Shown in pieces: positions 62,285 through 64,000 of a DNA stretch of 64,000 nt; positions within the stretch are counted from its first letter, which is position 1; every line of letters starts with the position of its first letter. A program made the position numbers and the translations under genes. Below the pieces are notes generated by a model that worked only from the letters and a program-made list of their open reading frames with translations, had not been told where the DNA came from and ran no database searches. Source of the DNA: Olleya sediminilitoris (GTDB lineage: Bacteria; Bacteroidota; Bacteroidia; Flavobacteriales; Flavobacteriaceae); assembly GCF_016785945.1 (NCBI RefSeq), contig NZ_JAEMEF010000010.1, positions 62,001 to 126,000 of the forward strand, given 5' to 3'.

Positions 62285-64000
<1,716 letters not shown>

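Overview
This window is a core chromosomal segment of a member of the family Flavobacteriaceae (phylum Bacteroidota). The evidence is the strongly AT-rich base composition, the recurrent -7 promoter element TAnnTTTG, the near absence of Shine-Dalgarno sequences except before rpsU, a tmRNA tag GENNYALAA, and gene families and orders typical of marine flavobacteria (rpsU-xerC-hpf-tRNAs-tuf-tRNA-secE-nusG-rplKAJL-rpoBC; DUF2851 protein, NamZ-type DUF1343 lipoprotein, FtsE). I cannot assign a genus from sequence alone. No phage, transposase, CRISPR array or defence island is visible. All functional calls come from reading motifs and from memory of families; no search was run.

Layout. 1-141: 5' part of ssrA (minus). 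241-3589: an alanine-dehydrogenase-like oxidoreductase and a large lipoprotein with thrombospondin type-3-like repeats. 3621-6757 (minus): small membrane proteins (DUF1361, DUF2809), a SanA/YdcF-type protein, a Coq4-like protein, and a winged-helix regulator with its membrane partner; the two start points in this block share a palindromic 11-mer. 6904-7634: two small genes. 7638-12973 (minus): a barrel-like protein, kdsA (Kdo synthesis), a small ABC exporter and a DUF4836-like lipoprotein.

13198-26502: typA, a PnuC-like transporter, then a surface-polysaccharide region: a small membrane protein, a NoeA-like methyltransferase, a membrane sulfatase-like enzyme, a FemAB/GNAT-like acyltransferase, a DegT-family sugar aminotransferase, a Wzx-type flippase, four glycosyltransferases and an FdtA-like ketoisomerase. 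Together the aminotransferase, ketoisomerase and acyltransferase fit synthesis of a dTDP-3-(acyl)amino-3,6-dideoxyhexose that is polymerised and flipped, but the early dTDP-sugar genes (rmlA, rmlB) are not here.

26514-47381: ftsE, a giant TPR protein paired with an outer-membrane barrel protein, an amidohydrolase, a DUF2059 protein, a methyltransferase, a YkgJ-type cysteine-cluster protein, secreted proteins, namZ, a LolC/E-like permease, a cysteine-synthase-family enzyme, a DUF2851 protein, a PspC-like protein, a K+ channel, an alanine/glycine:cation symporter and a ComEA-like helix-hairpin-helix protein. An interspersed repeat with nested hairpins lies at 40322-40433. 47406-51745: an acyl-CoA dehydrogenase whose 3' end is tandemly duplicated, a CarboxypepD_reg-like protein and a surface alpha-amylase behind a LacI-type palindrome.

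51839-64000: the translation and transcription locus, from rpsU (with a rare strong Shine-Dalgarno sequence) through xerC, hpf, four tRNAs, tuf, tRNA-Trp, secE, nusG, rplK, rplA, rplJ, rplL and rpoB to a truncated rpoC. I did not find a clearly undescribed multi-gene system. The most notable signals are regulatory or structural: the 88-bp gene-tail repeat, the interspersed element, terminator-like hairpins in a leader and inside a gene, a likely AUU-initiated acyltransferase gene, and the shared operator-like palindromes.
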